A stretch of DNA of 64,000 nucleotides from Nematopogon swammerdamellus (lineage: Eukaryota > Arthropoda > Insecta > Lepidoptera > Adelidae): assembly GCA_946902875.1 (NCBI GenBank), contig OX336345.1, forward strand, positions 12,307,395-12,371,394, read 5' to 3'. The position numbers were made by a program, and so were the translations under genes. Every line of letters starts with the position of its first letter. The stretch's first letter is position 1. The notes under the pieces were generated by a model. The model did no database searches. It saw only the letters and a program-made list of their open reading frames with translations, and was not told the DNA's origin. Below are positions 55,201-64,000 of this stretch, in pieces.

Positions 55201-57946
55201 CTCGTTCTCCTGTTATCGGCTCTTCAATCTCTTCCGCATAATCACTTTTCAGAAAATTGTTCATCTGCTTTGTATAGTCGGCAGCAAAACTGGAATCCGT
55301 TTTCATTTTTCTCTCTATAGTTTTCAATCTTTGTTCTGCATTCCGTCTATTATTGGGAAGCTTCACGTCATCAGAACGCCATAAAAGGCCAGTTTTCCAT
55401 CTATTGCCGATCCTCTTGCTTTTGGTATCGAGTATCTCGATAGCTCGTTTGTCCTCTGGTGACATCCTTTCTACACGTTGAATGCCGATACTTTCCAGGT
55501 TAAAATAATCTTTAACCATTTCATTTAGTTTCTCATCGTCTTGGTCCCGAATATGAAGTATGAATTCTGGCATGCCTTTCGTCGTCGATGAAGTAAATCC
55601 ATGTAGCACCCACCCTAAAAGTGTCTTAGAGGCAACAGGTTCATTTTTCTTTCCTTCTTTGAGTTCTCTAGTTACAATCAAGTCCCAATAGTCTTGACCG
55701 ATCAGAATTGTCGGTCGTCCCTTGAATGCCTCGAGAGGTATGTCCTTTAGGTGTGAAAAACGAGAAATGAATTCTTCTTCTACGGTGTGCAAGGGCATGT
55801 TGAGCTTATCAACTGTACGTACATTATCGAGACGGTATGTTCCTTCCGCTGATCGAATGTTAAAGGAAACCTTGCCCGCCTTTGCCTTTGTTCCTTGTCC
55901 AATAGCGCCTTGCAGTTCTAAAGTGGTAACAGGCCCAATAACTCCAATCTCCTTTGCAATCTTATTTTCTATAAGCGTGACAGAAGAACCTTCGTCAAAT
56001 AATCCATATGTACTGACAATTCCACTCGGGCCTTCTAGCTCTAAAGGCAATACCTTCAGGAAAACCATTTTCTTCTTTTTATCGTGTAAGTTAGCAGTAA
56101 TTTCTTTATCGCATTCATTTGCTGTTTCTTTATCGCATTCACTTGCTGTATTTGTGGTCTTCCCCCAGTCCTCACGATGCAATAGAGTGTGGTGTCTGGC
56201 CTTGCATGATGTGCATCTCTTCTTGTACTTGCAACGATCCCGTTGGTGCTTAGCTAGCAGACATTGAAAGCAAAGTCGCTGCTCACAAACCCAATCCCAT
56301 CTCTTGTTAACTTCCATCTTCGTGAATATGGGACACTTCTGAACCGTGTGATCTTCAGACTTGCAGTAAGTGCATTTCAACTTATTTGACGTATCAGAAA
56401 CTACGTTAACATGAGTTGATGTCTCATCACTCGTGAGCTCATCATCAGAAGTGGAGCCTTCTGCAGTTGTCAGTAGTACAGGTCGCTTTATTATATTTTG
56501 AGGCTTAAACGTTTTCTGTGGCAATTCTATTACTCCAGCGTTGCATGCTCGTTCAGCTTCTGCCATAAGATAGCTCGCAAGTGCAGGTAGTCGGGGCTGG
56601 TCGTAGTCTAAATTCGCAGAGTAATCGAGCCACCGATAAATTAATACCTCTGTCAGTTTACTGATCACCTCAGAAACAAGCTCTGGACTGTGTAAATATC
56701 CGACATGTTTAACTGTCTCTATAGCTGCCACACAGTTTGACACCTTTGTCGCTAGTACTACTAGTTCTGATCGGGCACCCGTAAGTTTCGGAGTCTTCTT
56801 CATTTCCCCAATAATCTTATTTAAGACCAGTTCAGGTCGACCAAATCTTAGCTCAAGAATCTTGATGATCTGTTCAGCCGATGTAGCAGTAATCAGCTGT
56901 GCGGCAACTGCATCCCACGCATCACCTTGGAGACTTTTCTGTAGGCGGGCTACATTTTCCTCTTCCGTATATTGCCCAATTTTGGTCGATGTTACGTAGG
57001 CATTTTTAAATCGAAGCCAATCGAGTGAATCTCCAGAAAAGGTAGGTAAATCTTTGGCAGATAATCTTCCGAGTAATTTTTCTCCAACAGCTGGCTTAGA
57101 TCCACACGAAACGTTGACAGCATTGGTAATCGCCTTTGTCAATTCTGCCATGCAGTCGCTTCTAGATATCTTTCGGCCTCTCGGTTCATCGTCATTCTGC
57201 TGGTCTGGTCCATCAAGCATAGCCATCGTCTGAGTGGCAGGTTTGACCGGTAATGTTACCGGTGTTTTCATCTGAAAAGGTTTTGGCAACGGAGTAGTTG
57301 GATTACAGCAAGAATTTCGTGCAGATTGTTCGAGCCAGCTTGTCACGCTGGCTTGAGCTGACATCTCGTTGGCCTCGATATCGAGCATAGCTAATTCTTC
57401 TGCAAGCTGTGCTTCTATTAATGCATTCTCCGCTGCCATGCGTCTTTCCTCTAACCTGTTCTCTCTCTCAATCCGAGCAGCTTCCTGTTCTGCTTTTTGC
57501 CGTGCCGCTCGGGCTTCAAGCAAATGTCTTCTAGAAACGACGCTAGTGCGGGACATGGTACTATGTGATGATCGGAGAGACAAATTTGTTACACTTTCAG
57601 TATTGTCAGATACTGGAGCAAGTACCTTACTCTGACTTGAAGAATATATTTGAGGCGTCCCATACCTGACCCCGGTATCGCTTCTCGAGTCGCGAAACCG
57701 TTGCATGGACTCCTCTACGTGATCATCAATACGTGCAGAAAGTCCTGGGTTTGTCATTGGTCCTGACTTATCCGCCTCATGTTGCCTTGCGGCAACCCTC
57801 TTGCTCTTCCGAATACCGAAACGTGTCTGTAAGCTCATGATCCGGCTCGAAGGACCAAACATTGTTATAAATCCACAATGATTCAATGAAAATCGTGTTT
57901 TCCTTCGATAGCAATATTTTATTTGTCCTAGACTTTCAAGTGACAT
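52169..57946 (-). CDS. BEL/Pao Gag-Pol polyprotein, intact 1925-codon frame
   Basis: A single open frame runs from inside the 5' LTR to inside the 3' LTR. The first 28 codons are LTR; likely starts are Met29 (57862) or Met37 (57838, just after the primer-binding site), giving 1897 or 1889 residues. Visible in order: an N-terminal Gag region with a basic/acidic coiled segment (about 130-200); a BEL-type Gag core; zinc-knuckle cysteines near 520 (CTYCKSEDHTVQKC) and 560-600; an aspartic protease site FDEGSSVTL near 650; reverse transcriptase with GDIKEMFLQVKI and the catalytic YVDD near 1055; the RNase H-like FVDASEQAY region; integrase HHCC zinc finger near 1540; integrase acidic residues in CGVDLFG and YSDNGTN near 1600-1660; and a C-terminal domain with LTPNHFLLG. 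No stop or frameshift is seen. It makes reverse-transcribed copies and integrates them. Confidence 0.95.
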   Translation of the reverse strand: MSLESLGQIKYCYRRKTRFSLNHCGFITMFGPSSRIMSLQTRFGIRKSKRVAARQHEADKSGPMTNPGLSARIDDHVEESMQRFRDSRSDTGVRYGTPQIYSSSQSKVLAPVSDNTESVTNLSLRSSHSTMSRTSVVSRRHLLEARAARQKAEQEAARIERENRLEERRMAAENALIEAQLAEELAMLDIEANEMSAQASVTSWLEQSARNSCCNPTTPLPKPFQMKTPVTLPVKPATQTMAMLDGPDQQNDDEPRGRKISRSDCMAELTKAITNAVNVSCGSKPAVGEKLLGRLSAKDLPTFSGDSLDWLRFKNAYVTSTKIGQYTEEENVARLQKSLQGDAWDAVAAQLITATSAEQIIKILELRFGRPELVLNKIIGEMKKTPKLTGARSELVVLATKVSNCVAAIETVKHVGYLHSPELVSEVISKLTEVLIYRWLDYSANLDYDQPRLPALASYLMAEAERACNAGVIELPQKTFKPQNIIKRPVLLTTAEGSTSDDELTSDETSTHVNVVSDTSNKLKCTYCKSEDHTVQKCPIFTKMEVNKRWDWVCEQRLCFQCLLAKHQRDRCKYKKRCTSCKARHHTLLHREDWGKTTNTASECDKETANECDKEITANLHDKKKKMVFLKVLPLELEGPSGIVSTYGLFDEGSSVTLIENKIAKEIGVIGPVTTLELQGAIGQGTKAKAGKVSFNIRSAEGTYRLDNVRTVDKLNMPLHTVEEEFISRFSHLKDIPLEAFKGRPTILIGQDYWDLIVTRELKEGKKNEPVASKTLLGWVLHGFTSSTTKGMPEFILHIRDQDDEKLNEMVKDYFNLESIGIQRVERMSPEDKRAIEILDTKSKRIGNRWKTGLLWRSDDVKLPNNRRNAEQRLKTIERKMKTDSSFAADYTKQMNNFLKSDYAEEIEEPITGERVWFLPHFGVRNPNKPQKLRLVFDAKSETKGISLNTQLLSGPDLLNSLLGIIFRFREKAVAVTGDIKEMFLQVKIDEEDRKAQSFLWREMDSNKPPRIYQMSSMTFGATSSPCTATYILRRNADEFASTHPRAVMAIKRRHYVDDYLDSADTEEDMKTIMEDVIMIHKVGGFEIRGWASNKPSILPKNELENNAVSILNKTNEIERTLGLHWKTSNDTLGFDLSLKKVNAEVAECRRSPTKREMLKVIMTIFDPLGLLSPILVRGKILLQEVWRTGLTWDETIPDEQSNVWFSWLNEIKACKNFSIPRCYGFSKTEDSFQLHVFVDASEQAYTAVSYLKRGREVAFVAAKSRVAPLKLTTIPRLELQAALMGARLGSTVEKEIDFKIEKRYFWTDSKTVWHWIQKSPRQNEPFVLHRLAGIEEITKASEWKWLPGRINVADEATRSSIFNKSKWIEGPDFLRLPEDQWPNLEPNAEQTTTEFHEIVLAVIERTPLMDMSRFSNWRRLLRTVAMALCFIDKCRKRNTHLTADQMGRAERLILKQIQRDSFPEEIEVLEKCQEIRPTSKLRQFRPMFDKDGLLVVDSRIEAVKDVPHAMKKPVIVDGRHHVARLIINDKHKQLGHHSFETLLNELKQRYHILRLRVTARSIVTKCVICRARRLHSEQPLMARLPPARLEHHCRPFSYCGVDLFGPMNVTIGRRHEKRWGVLFTCLSIRAVHIELAASLTTDSAILAIRRMAARRGNPVQMYSDNGTNLRGADKELRKALQDMVQNDRLQEYTTERGIDWRFNPPDAAHMGGVWERLVRSIKVALYATLNSRAPSEEVLLTLLTEAENIVNSRPLTHVNLDPNEEEALTPNHFLLGSASSLQTPGTFTDEDLQLRKRWRIAQRLADMFWARWIREFLPSLHGRTKWTQGSQNKLSVGDIVLIADSTVPRNTWARGRISAIVPGKDGRVRIVDVATRGGTMRRPASRIVLLLSGREQAETLPTSRHPPENEEEIVADQMEQKRKI
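52206..52220 (-). promoter_or_regulatory. polypurine tract of the BEL/Pao element
   Basis: Directly upstream of the 3' LTR the minus strand reads GAACGAGGAGGAGAT. It would prime plus-strand synthesis. It also encodes the Glu run near the Pol C-terminus (ENEEEI), because the ORF continues into the LTR. Confidence 0.75.
57840..57857 (-). promoter_or_regulatory. primer-binding site, tRNA-Tyr type
   Basis: Five bases after the 5' LTR the minus strand reads TGGTCCTTCGAGCCGGA. This is complementary to the 3' end of metazoan tRNA-Tyr including CCA (CCGGCTCGAAGGACCA), about 17 matching bases. It lies between the two candidate Gag start codons. The tRNA identity rests on remembered tRNA-Tyr sequence. 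Confidence 0.8.
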
Positions 57947-57993
57947 ATGCCAGATTTTAAATTTTTCTTTTCTGTTCCATTTGGTCGGCTACA
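57863..57993 (-). repeat. 5' LTR of the BEL/Pao element
   Basis: 131 bp, TG...CA ends, apparently identical to the 3' LTR. It is short for a BEL LTR. The Gag-Pol frame is open through part of it (first ATG at 57946). Confidence 0.95.
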
Positions 57994-57998
57994 ATTAT

Positions 57999-58570
57999 AT
58001 TTTGATTATACAGGTCTCTTGAACATCTGTCCGAGCTCGGGGCTGTCTAGCCCCGATTTCACCACCTACATACCAGGTGCATACTATCTGATGGATACAA
58101 TAACCATCGCATGCCTGCCTATGCCAGGTGCAACACCAGGGTAGGAAGCGCAGTGGGTGTGGAACGGAGCGGAACGGACGGGGAAGTGGACAGGAAGCTT
58201 TGCACCGGATTATCCGGAGGCAACCGCTCAGGCTATCTCGCCGCGGCTGTGGGTCAACGGGAGCTATGCCGTAGGTCGACTACGTCTAGAATTCAACCTA
58301 CGATACACCTATGGAATTTTAGAAAAGAATAGAAACTATTTATTGCACACAATAAAAAAACAGCACACGAAAGAAACAAAAGAAAACAAAGGCGGACTTA
58401 TCACCACAAGTTATCTATTTGTGTACTGAATATTGTGACTGCTAGATTGATGGAATTTTCACAAATTGTGTTTTGCGTTCTTTTACTATTCCTCCCGTCT
58501 CCCAGTTATGTTTTTGCAAAAATCGTTAATGTACAGACACGGTAAGTCTATGATTGTATTATATGTATAT
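57999..58570. other. no recognised gene
   Basis: A GC-richer block (58020-58320) with two overlapping plus-strand frames (73 and 90 codons). No known domain is recognised; it may be an old repeat. The AT-rich rest is unremarkable. Confidence 0.35.
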
Positions 58571-58572
58571 AT

Positions 58573-58865
58573 CACAGAGCATGAAATCCGCGCGCCCGCC
58601 CCTACTAGAGGCGCCGTGAGCGCGATTTCTCTACAAGGCCGTTGAAGCCTGTGGGCGTGGCCTATGACTTACATAATATGTGTGTTGTGCGTGTGCATTT
58701 GTTTTGTGCGTGTGCCTTGCTCCTCTTTGTGTGTAGTGTCGATACTAGCACACACACACACATACGAAGCGCTAGCAGCTCTGCGTACGGTTATTGGGTT
58801 TCAAATATCATCGCTTAGGGCGCCTCTAGTAGGGGGCGCGGGCGGTAGGTATTTGATGCTCTGTG
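58573..58865. mobile_element. 293-bp MITE with long GC-rich inverted ends
   Basis: Ends cacagagcatgaaat / atttgatgctctgtg continue inward through cgcgcccgcccctactagag-like arms of about 48 bp. The interior holds GT and CA runs in opposite arms. Confidence 0.8.
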
Positions 58866-59271
58866 TTATAGATAGATAATAAGTATAACAGATTAAAATT
58901 TTCAGAATTTTCTTTAACTATTTTGGAACAGTTGAGCTATGGGGCCTCACACATTTTCCAACAGGTGCTATGTACCTACCTTCGATAATAAATAAATTAG
59001 TTGTGTTGACTTACATGTTTCGCTCTAATGCATGTACTTGTATCACGTCACATTCGAACAGTTAACTGGATGGCGTAAGGTGGCAGTGAAGGTTGCAAGC
59101 TTGTTCAGAATTTGCAGTTGACAATATTGGCCTAGTTACGAGTAGCAGCTGATTTTGGCACGCCAACTTGTGAGCTGAACGATCAAGCTAGGCCGCGTCA
59201 TTGGTTGGACGAGATGGTTTGGTCTACTATTAATACGTAAATACGTATTAATACTATCTTGTTGTAAAAGG

Positions 59272-59492
59272 CGACAGGTTAGTCCCATCTCACCTTGGCA
59301 CGATTCTTCCACCAAGTCGTGCAGCAGGTGGGTCTTCTTGCCTTACTTGTTGCTTGATATTTATCTTGTCCTAATACATTGCTAAACATGGTGGTCGGTG
59401 TTGCGCTGTAATTTCCAAGAGTACTTGCAGCAAAACACCGATTGCTCTGCTTACCCCGATTGACGGGATACAGCATGTGGTATGTATGTAGT
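59272..59492 (-). repeat. LINE-tail repeat 'atcccgacaatcggg', copy 3
   Basis: Opposite orientation (ccgattgacgggatacagca on plus), with ttacttgttgcttgata matching the same family. Confidence 0.7.
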
Positions 59493-59658
59493 ATATCTTA
59501 TAGTAAAACTTTTTATAGTTAGCTCATCGTGATGTATTAGTAACTAGATTCAATGTCCCATTTATTGTGGTGATTTTATTTTACGTTTCTAAAGATGGAA
59601 GAGGGAAACATTTCCTAAATGTATCTCTAAACCACGCGAACTTTCGAACAGTACCCTA

Positions 59659-59845
59659 ATCACGAGATTTAACCTACTACGCTACGCTACGGCTACGCAC
59701 GCTACACCGTGTTCTCCGCATCTTATTGTATGGAAAAACGAAGTTCGCAAATCTATCACTAGAGGCGCTGCTCCGTTTCTCCATACAAAATGATGCGGAA
59801 AACACGGCGTAGCGTAGCGTAGCGTAGTAATCGTAATCTCGTGAT
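59659..59845. mobile_element. 187-bp MITE with (CTACG)n arms
   Basis: Inverted ends atcacgagatt / aatctcgtgat, then ctacgctacgctac repeats on the left and gtagcgtagcgtag on the right, then a second paired segment (tccgcatcttattgtatgg). Similar CTACG runs occur at 28187-28199. Confidence 0.8.
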
Positions 59846-59849
59846 ACAG

Positions 59850-62800
59850 GAATCATATTAGTTAAGGCGATACGGTTGTAAAGTTGTATGTATCTGTACT
59901 TTAAGAGTCGACTGTAATGCACGTACGCACAAACTTAACTCATTTAACTTACTTCAGAACTACGTGATTAAACTAGTTGAAACGGTAACAGGAGTTGAGC
60001 GTGAGCGATGAGAAATATTTATAGGAAGATTAGTGCGATCAGTGATCAGGTGAACAGTTCTCAACGAAGATAGGTAATTTTGATAAACTTTTGAAATATA
60101 ACTTCACCGTTCGATCTCATGTGAGTTTCACTTTCTGTGGCACATAAATGTAGAGTTTGCAGGTGAAATACTTATAGCCTGCTCTATTCGCGATCCATCT
60201 CCATGTTTCCAGTACATGAAATGGATGAAATTAATTGAAACTACACAATAAATATTAACTTCAATAACACATAAAGAACATTTCTAAAGTATAAAGTGTC
60301 CTAGTAGGTAGAAAGCGTGAAGCGTGCGCGTCATAAGCATAAATTCATGAAAGTTTCAGTCACATTGTTTTATTATAATTTTACATTGAAAGTGCCTTTA
60401 GTTTTCATCCTAATGGAATCAGAATGGCAGAACTTAGTAATGCGTCTTTTTATTCGGTAATTTTTTTGTGAGTTTTATAATACGTAAGCACGTACTGTTT
60501 TCTAAATGATAAACAATTGGGTATCGAAAGCCAAAGTCGTGAATTTCGTGTAAGTGCGCAATAATTTAACGGTCCAAGCGGAAGCTTACGTACGTACGAT
60601 TAAATAGAGTTCTGGGAGTAGGGAACGAGCCCGGAGTGCCCGGAGTCACTCTTTCGAGGAGTAAGGATTGAGTTATCGCGCCTCACAGTTTAAACCGAGT
60701 TCAGGCTGTGCTCGAAGTGGTGCGGACGTTTAAATTTTACGTACGGCGAAAAGCGTTAGAACTGTTCTCCGTAAGTGCCGAATAAACTCTGCTACAATTT
60801 TAGCCGAGTGGGGAGTAATATAGTTGCTAATTGTGTACAGAGATAATAAAGAAGAGAATGGCCGTTAATACAATATTTAAAAAGAATAGAAATAGAATGG
60901 ACGATGTACTTACTGTTTGCACAGCAGCAAATAGAATAAAACGTAGCGAGAGAAGGTGCTTCTTTTGCTGGGTATGTCAGACCGCTTAACGAAGTCATTT
61001 GGTTTGGTTCATGGACCGCTAAACATGGCCGTGTGTGTACGTCAATATGTGAATATCCTTATAACTCGAGAACCACTTTATCGATTTACATACGGTTTTC
61101 ACTGTTACATTCTGTCTCTTCTCAATATGGTTTAGTTATGCAATAAAACGTAACGATACATCATCGGCGGCCTGAGATGTGAGCATAAAGTCACGCGAAG
61201 CGAAACCGCGAGCAAAAGCTATAGGTATGTACAAAGCTCGTCTATTGTACAACTGCTTCTAAATCTGTGATCGATAAAAATATTTTTTTCTTTCTATGTT
61301 ATCGCTACCTTTGTTGAAAGGTCCTACCGTACTGCGATCGAAAATGCTCTCATCTGACATCCCGTTCGATATGTACGCTGCTGTTACAGCGTGTAGAGAA
61401 GTTCCGGCGGACATTCCGTGCAGTCACTTTCCGCACGATTTGACGCCGACTCTAACCTCAAATGGGACGGGCTGCGTTCGCGAGATAAGTGATTTTGGGC
61501 AACGCGCCTCTGGGGTTAGGTAACTATTGGAAATGCATGACAGCGCACCTCTCCTGTACGTTGTCCTCGTGTTTCTAAACGTTTTGAGTCAATAGTGGAT
61601 TTTTTTAAAACCAGTATGGGTGTGTCGAGCAGCTTTGGTCAAGGGACCAAAGTTGCTAGACACAGCCGATTTCGTCTTCCTTCACGAAACGACGGAATGG
61701 GGGAATCCTCTCCCTGGCAGGCAATAGTAAAATACATAAATAAATACAATTCCAAACAAACGATACGTGCAGCAGAGTAGTTTGTCTATGCCCAATTTTG
61801 GATACAAAGTGGTTTTGATGATTAGGATGACAATAATTTTAATCTAGGCATTTATTTGAACAGTTCATGACCAGGCACGCCGCCGCGCCGGATAGAAGAT
61901 TACAACGGATACTTACAACATTAAGGGACTTTTCGTTACAAAATAGACCAGACAGCTGTCCGCCTATTCGTCACAGAATGACGGTGTAAGATATAATCTT
62001 ATTGGAGCTTGAAATGGAGATATTCAGGGCCCAGCTAAATATTAGTAGTAACGATGTCAGGGGTTCGTAGTATTGACCGAAAAAAAAAAAATTTTGGCGC
62101 CGAGCACATTAGGAACAGAGAAAATACATTGACTCTGCTCATGGCCCGTGTGTGCCCGCCCCGCCACGAGCCGCCGCCGCCGCCGCCGTCCCGCCGCGCC
62201 GATGCGAGAGGGTTCTCCAGAATGATTTGCCCTCCACCTTATTGACCTTTACGGCCTACACAATTTATGGCCTACCTCGTAACGCTCAGGCGGCAGAACA
62301 TTCGGAATATGTTTATGTATTTATGGTAATTTTGCGAAGAATAACATCTGCCAGGTCTTTCAAGAAATGTCCTCCGCATATTTCTTTGTCTTTGGTTGAA
62401 GTTAGACTGACAGTTATTCAATCGTCTGTTCAATTATCGCCGAAGTCTAATAAGGCCCTTCGGATTTGCATGTTTCATTAATACTCGAAAGGCCTAATAA
62501 GACTACAATAATTATTCTACAAACGAGCGTTGCTGGCAACGGTGTCCTAAAAACTACGCCGCCTGGCTAAATTATTGAGCTTATAAAAAATAAACCGATA
62601 GTTTATATCCATCACTCATATGAAGGGAAATTCCATGAGGAAACCGGAAACTAAATGCCAAAGTTATCGTACTTCCTGACAAACATGCGATCCTTGCGAA
62701 TCCCGCAATACCGAAATATGCAAACATACTTTCTATTATCCACTGGTGCCACTGCCACAGTATCGTTAATTATTCCCTCAGTTTCTCTGAAATAGCAACA

Positions 62801-63229
62801 CTTTGTTCACTTTCCCCACAGTATCGCCAAATATTCGCTCGGTTTTACTTAAATAGCGATACTTCATTTACTTTCCCCGCAGAATGTGCAACTCTTTGTT
62901 GTCAGGTTAACGTAAAAGGCCACACTTCGCCTAGTGAAGTCATTTGGCAGGAGACATAAATTCACGCTGACGTCACGACTGTCGCTAATTCGAGTTGGTC
63001 GCAAGTTGGGACGGAGCGACTACAACCATCCATCCCTAGCCATGCGTAGTGCTGCCAAATTACCACTATGTGTAGATAAACTACTTCACACGCCTTCGTG
63101 ACGAATAGTTGCTCTAACATTGCACACAAATGGACATAAAATGTAATTCGAACACTTATTTTTATCAGACTACGGCGAAGTCAAAACGAAAGCTTGGGAT
63201 TTTTTTATAGTAAGCGCGACATGTGGCCC
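59850..63229. other. no recognised gene
   Basis: Unique-looking DNA with the Helitron-like copy at 61020-61222. A small hairpin lies at about 61621-61664 (agcagctttggtc / gaccaaagttgct). A GC-rich (GCC)n stretch at 62155-62200 (gagccgccgccgccgccgcc) stands out; no gene can be assigned. Confidence 0.4.
61020..61222 (+). mobile_element. Helitron-like element, copy A
   Basis: ataactcgagaaccacttta through gcgaagcgaaaccgcgagca to aaagctat. Related inverted copy at 63767-63940. Confidence 0.55.
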
Positions 63230-63660
63230 CGAGCCACCCATAATGTGTCTAACGACGCCAATGGACATGAACAATGCCATGCCGGCCTGACAAGTGCCTA
63301 TTCAAGACCTCTCTTGAAAGATCCGAGACTATACTTGGGGGGAAATATGTGGGCAGGGAGAGCGTTCCAGAGTTTACCTGTTCTGTGGAGGAAAGATCTG
63401 CAGAACCGATTGGTACGCATCGGTGGTAAGTCCAGCGTATAGGGATGCAATCCCTGCCCAGTGCGCGTTTTGCGGAGGTGGAAAGGGGACGGCGGGATCG
63501 CGTTAAATAGCTCCTCCGAGCATTCCGCATGGAATAAGCGAAAGAACACACTTAGGCCGCCGACATCCCTACGGAGTTGCAGTGGTTCTAGGTCGCGGGG
63601 GGCGGGACACGTCAGGATCACCCACTAGTCGCACGGCTCGACGCTGGATCGAATCCAAAG
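63230..63660 (-). pseudogene. LINE (jockey/CR1-like) ORF2 C-terminus
   Basis: Minus strand: LDSIQRRAVRLVGDPDVSRP, then a 1-base shift in a C/G run, then LEPLQLRRDVGGLSVFFRLF and HAECSEELFNAIPPSPF, LWNALPAHIFPPKYSLGSFK. This is a very common lepidopteran LINE module. Truncated and frameshifted. Confidence 0.82.
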
Positions 63661-63766
63661 GCGCAAACTGGTATTTAGCTGAGCCATCCCACAAGTGCTA
63701 GTGGTATATTAGTGCACAAGGATATTAGCATTCTGTCATACATAAAGCAAATCACAAATTATTATA

Positions 63767-63940
63767 CACTAGCTTTTGCCCGCGGCTTCACTTCGCGTGA
63801 CTTTTTCCTCACAGCTGATGCCGTCGATGACGTAGCGTTATGATTTACAGCCTTAAGCCACCTTGAGAATTGAGAAGTGACAGAATGTAAGAGTGAAACC
63901 CGTGTGTAAATCGATAAAGTGATTCTCGAGTTAGGATACG
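63767..63940 (-). mobile_element. Helitron-like element, copy B
   Basis: The plus strand starts actagcttttgcccgcggct, then matches the reverse complement of 61020-61222 to gattctcgagttaggat. The CTAGT end on the minus strand fits a Helitron 3' end. Confidence 0.6.
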
Positions 63941-64000
63941 TGCGTTACATGGCCGCCCGCCGCCCGGTCGCCCGTAGACACTTCGCTTTGTTTATAATGA

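Larger units (their letters stand above)
52075..57993 (-). mobile_element. complete BEL/Pao LTR retrotransposon
   Basis: The 5.9-kb element is bounded by two 131-bp LTRs that look identical over their whole length (TGTAGCC...TATAACA on the minus strand). It is flanked by a 5-bp direct repeat, attat (52070-52074 and 57994-57998). Internally it has a tRNA-Tyr primer-binding site, one Gag-Pol ORF and a purine-rich tract at the 3' LTR. Identical LTRs, a clean target duplication and an unbroken ORF point to a very recent insertion. It lies upstream of the FRMPD4-like gene in the same orientation. Confidence 0.96.

Noticed and set aside
52239..57635. Plus-strand ORFs across the BEL element
   Set aside because: Antisense shadows of the Gag-Pol frame; no domains.
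58573..58865. CpG-island promoter
   Set aside because: The GC-rich parts are the two inverted arms of a MITE.

Overview
This window looks like nuclear DNA from a lepidopteran, probably a moth. It is AT-rich, has spliced genes with long repeat-filled introns, and carries repeat types I associate with Lepidoptera: Helitron-like tails reading 'agccgcgggcaaaagct', the 'ggccaagtgcgagt...gaaccctaaaa' element with its (GACGG)n core, RTE and jockey/CR1-like LINE tails, and BEL/Pao elements. The order is inferred from repeat style; no search was run.

The one host gene I can define is on the minus strand. It is a FERM- and PDZ-domain protein of the FRMPD4 (Preso) type. Twelve coding exons between 43192 and 27058 join in phase with consensus splice sites. 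They encode about 1642 residues: a WW domain, a PDZ domain, a three-lobed FERM domain, a long disordered Pro- and Ser-rich region in one 2.9-kb exon, and a helical C-terminus. A possible first coding exon (46433 to 46324) has the right phase and would complete the ORF at 1679 residues. The family is known from vertebrates as a neuronal scaffold linking membrane receptors and the cytoskeleton. Several exon edges lie within about 7 to 45 bp of transposon ends.

Layout. 1-9430: nested SINEs and MITEs, plus a mariner copy folded into a long inverted repeat (2563-5098). 9430-13280: a 3.2-kb minisatellite built on a 10-bp unit, made of two opposite-polarity arms, with a 140/280-bp higher-order repeat in one arm and 42-bp inverted repeats outside it. 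13280-27057: AT-rich DNA with many short inverted-repeat elements (one hAT-type with an 8-bp target duplication) and no recognised gene. 27058-46433: the FRMPD4-like gene and its repeat-filled introns. 46434-52070: LINE and SINE fragments. 52075-57993: an apparently intact BEL/Pao retrotransposon with identical 131-bp LTRs, a 5-bp target duplication and a single 1925-codon ORF. 57994-64000: MITEs, Helitron-like ends, and a LINE fragment near the right edge.

The most unusual signals are the bipolar phased A-tract minisatellite, a group of SINEs that share one core but carry different heads (one combining 5S rRNA-like and tRNA-like promoter boxes), the foldback mariner, the BEL element whose polypurine tract and stop codon are part of its coding frame, and the crowding of transposons against FRMPD4 splice sites. 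I saw no CRISPR array, operon or bacterial-type gene.
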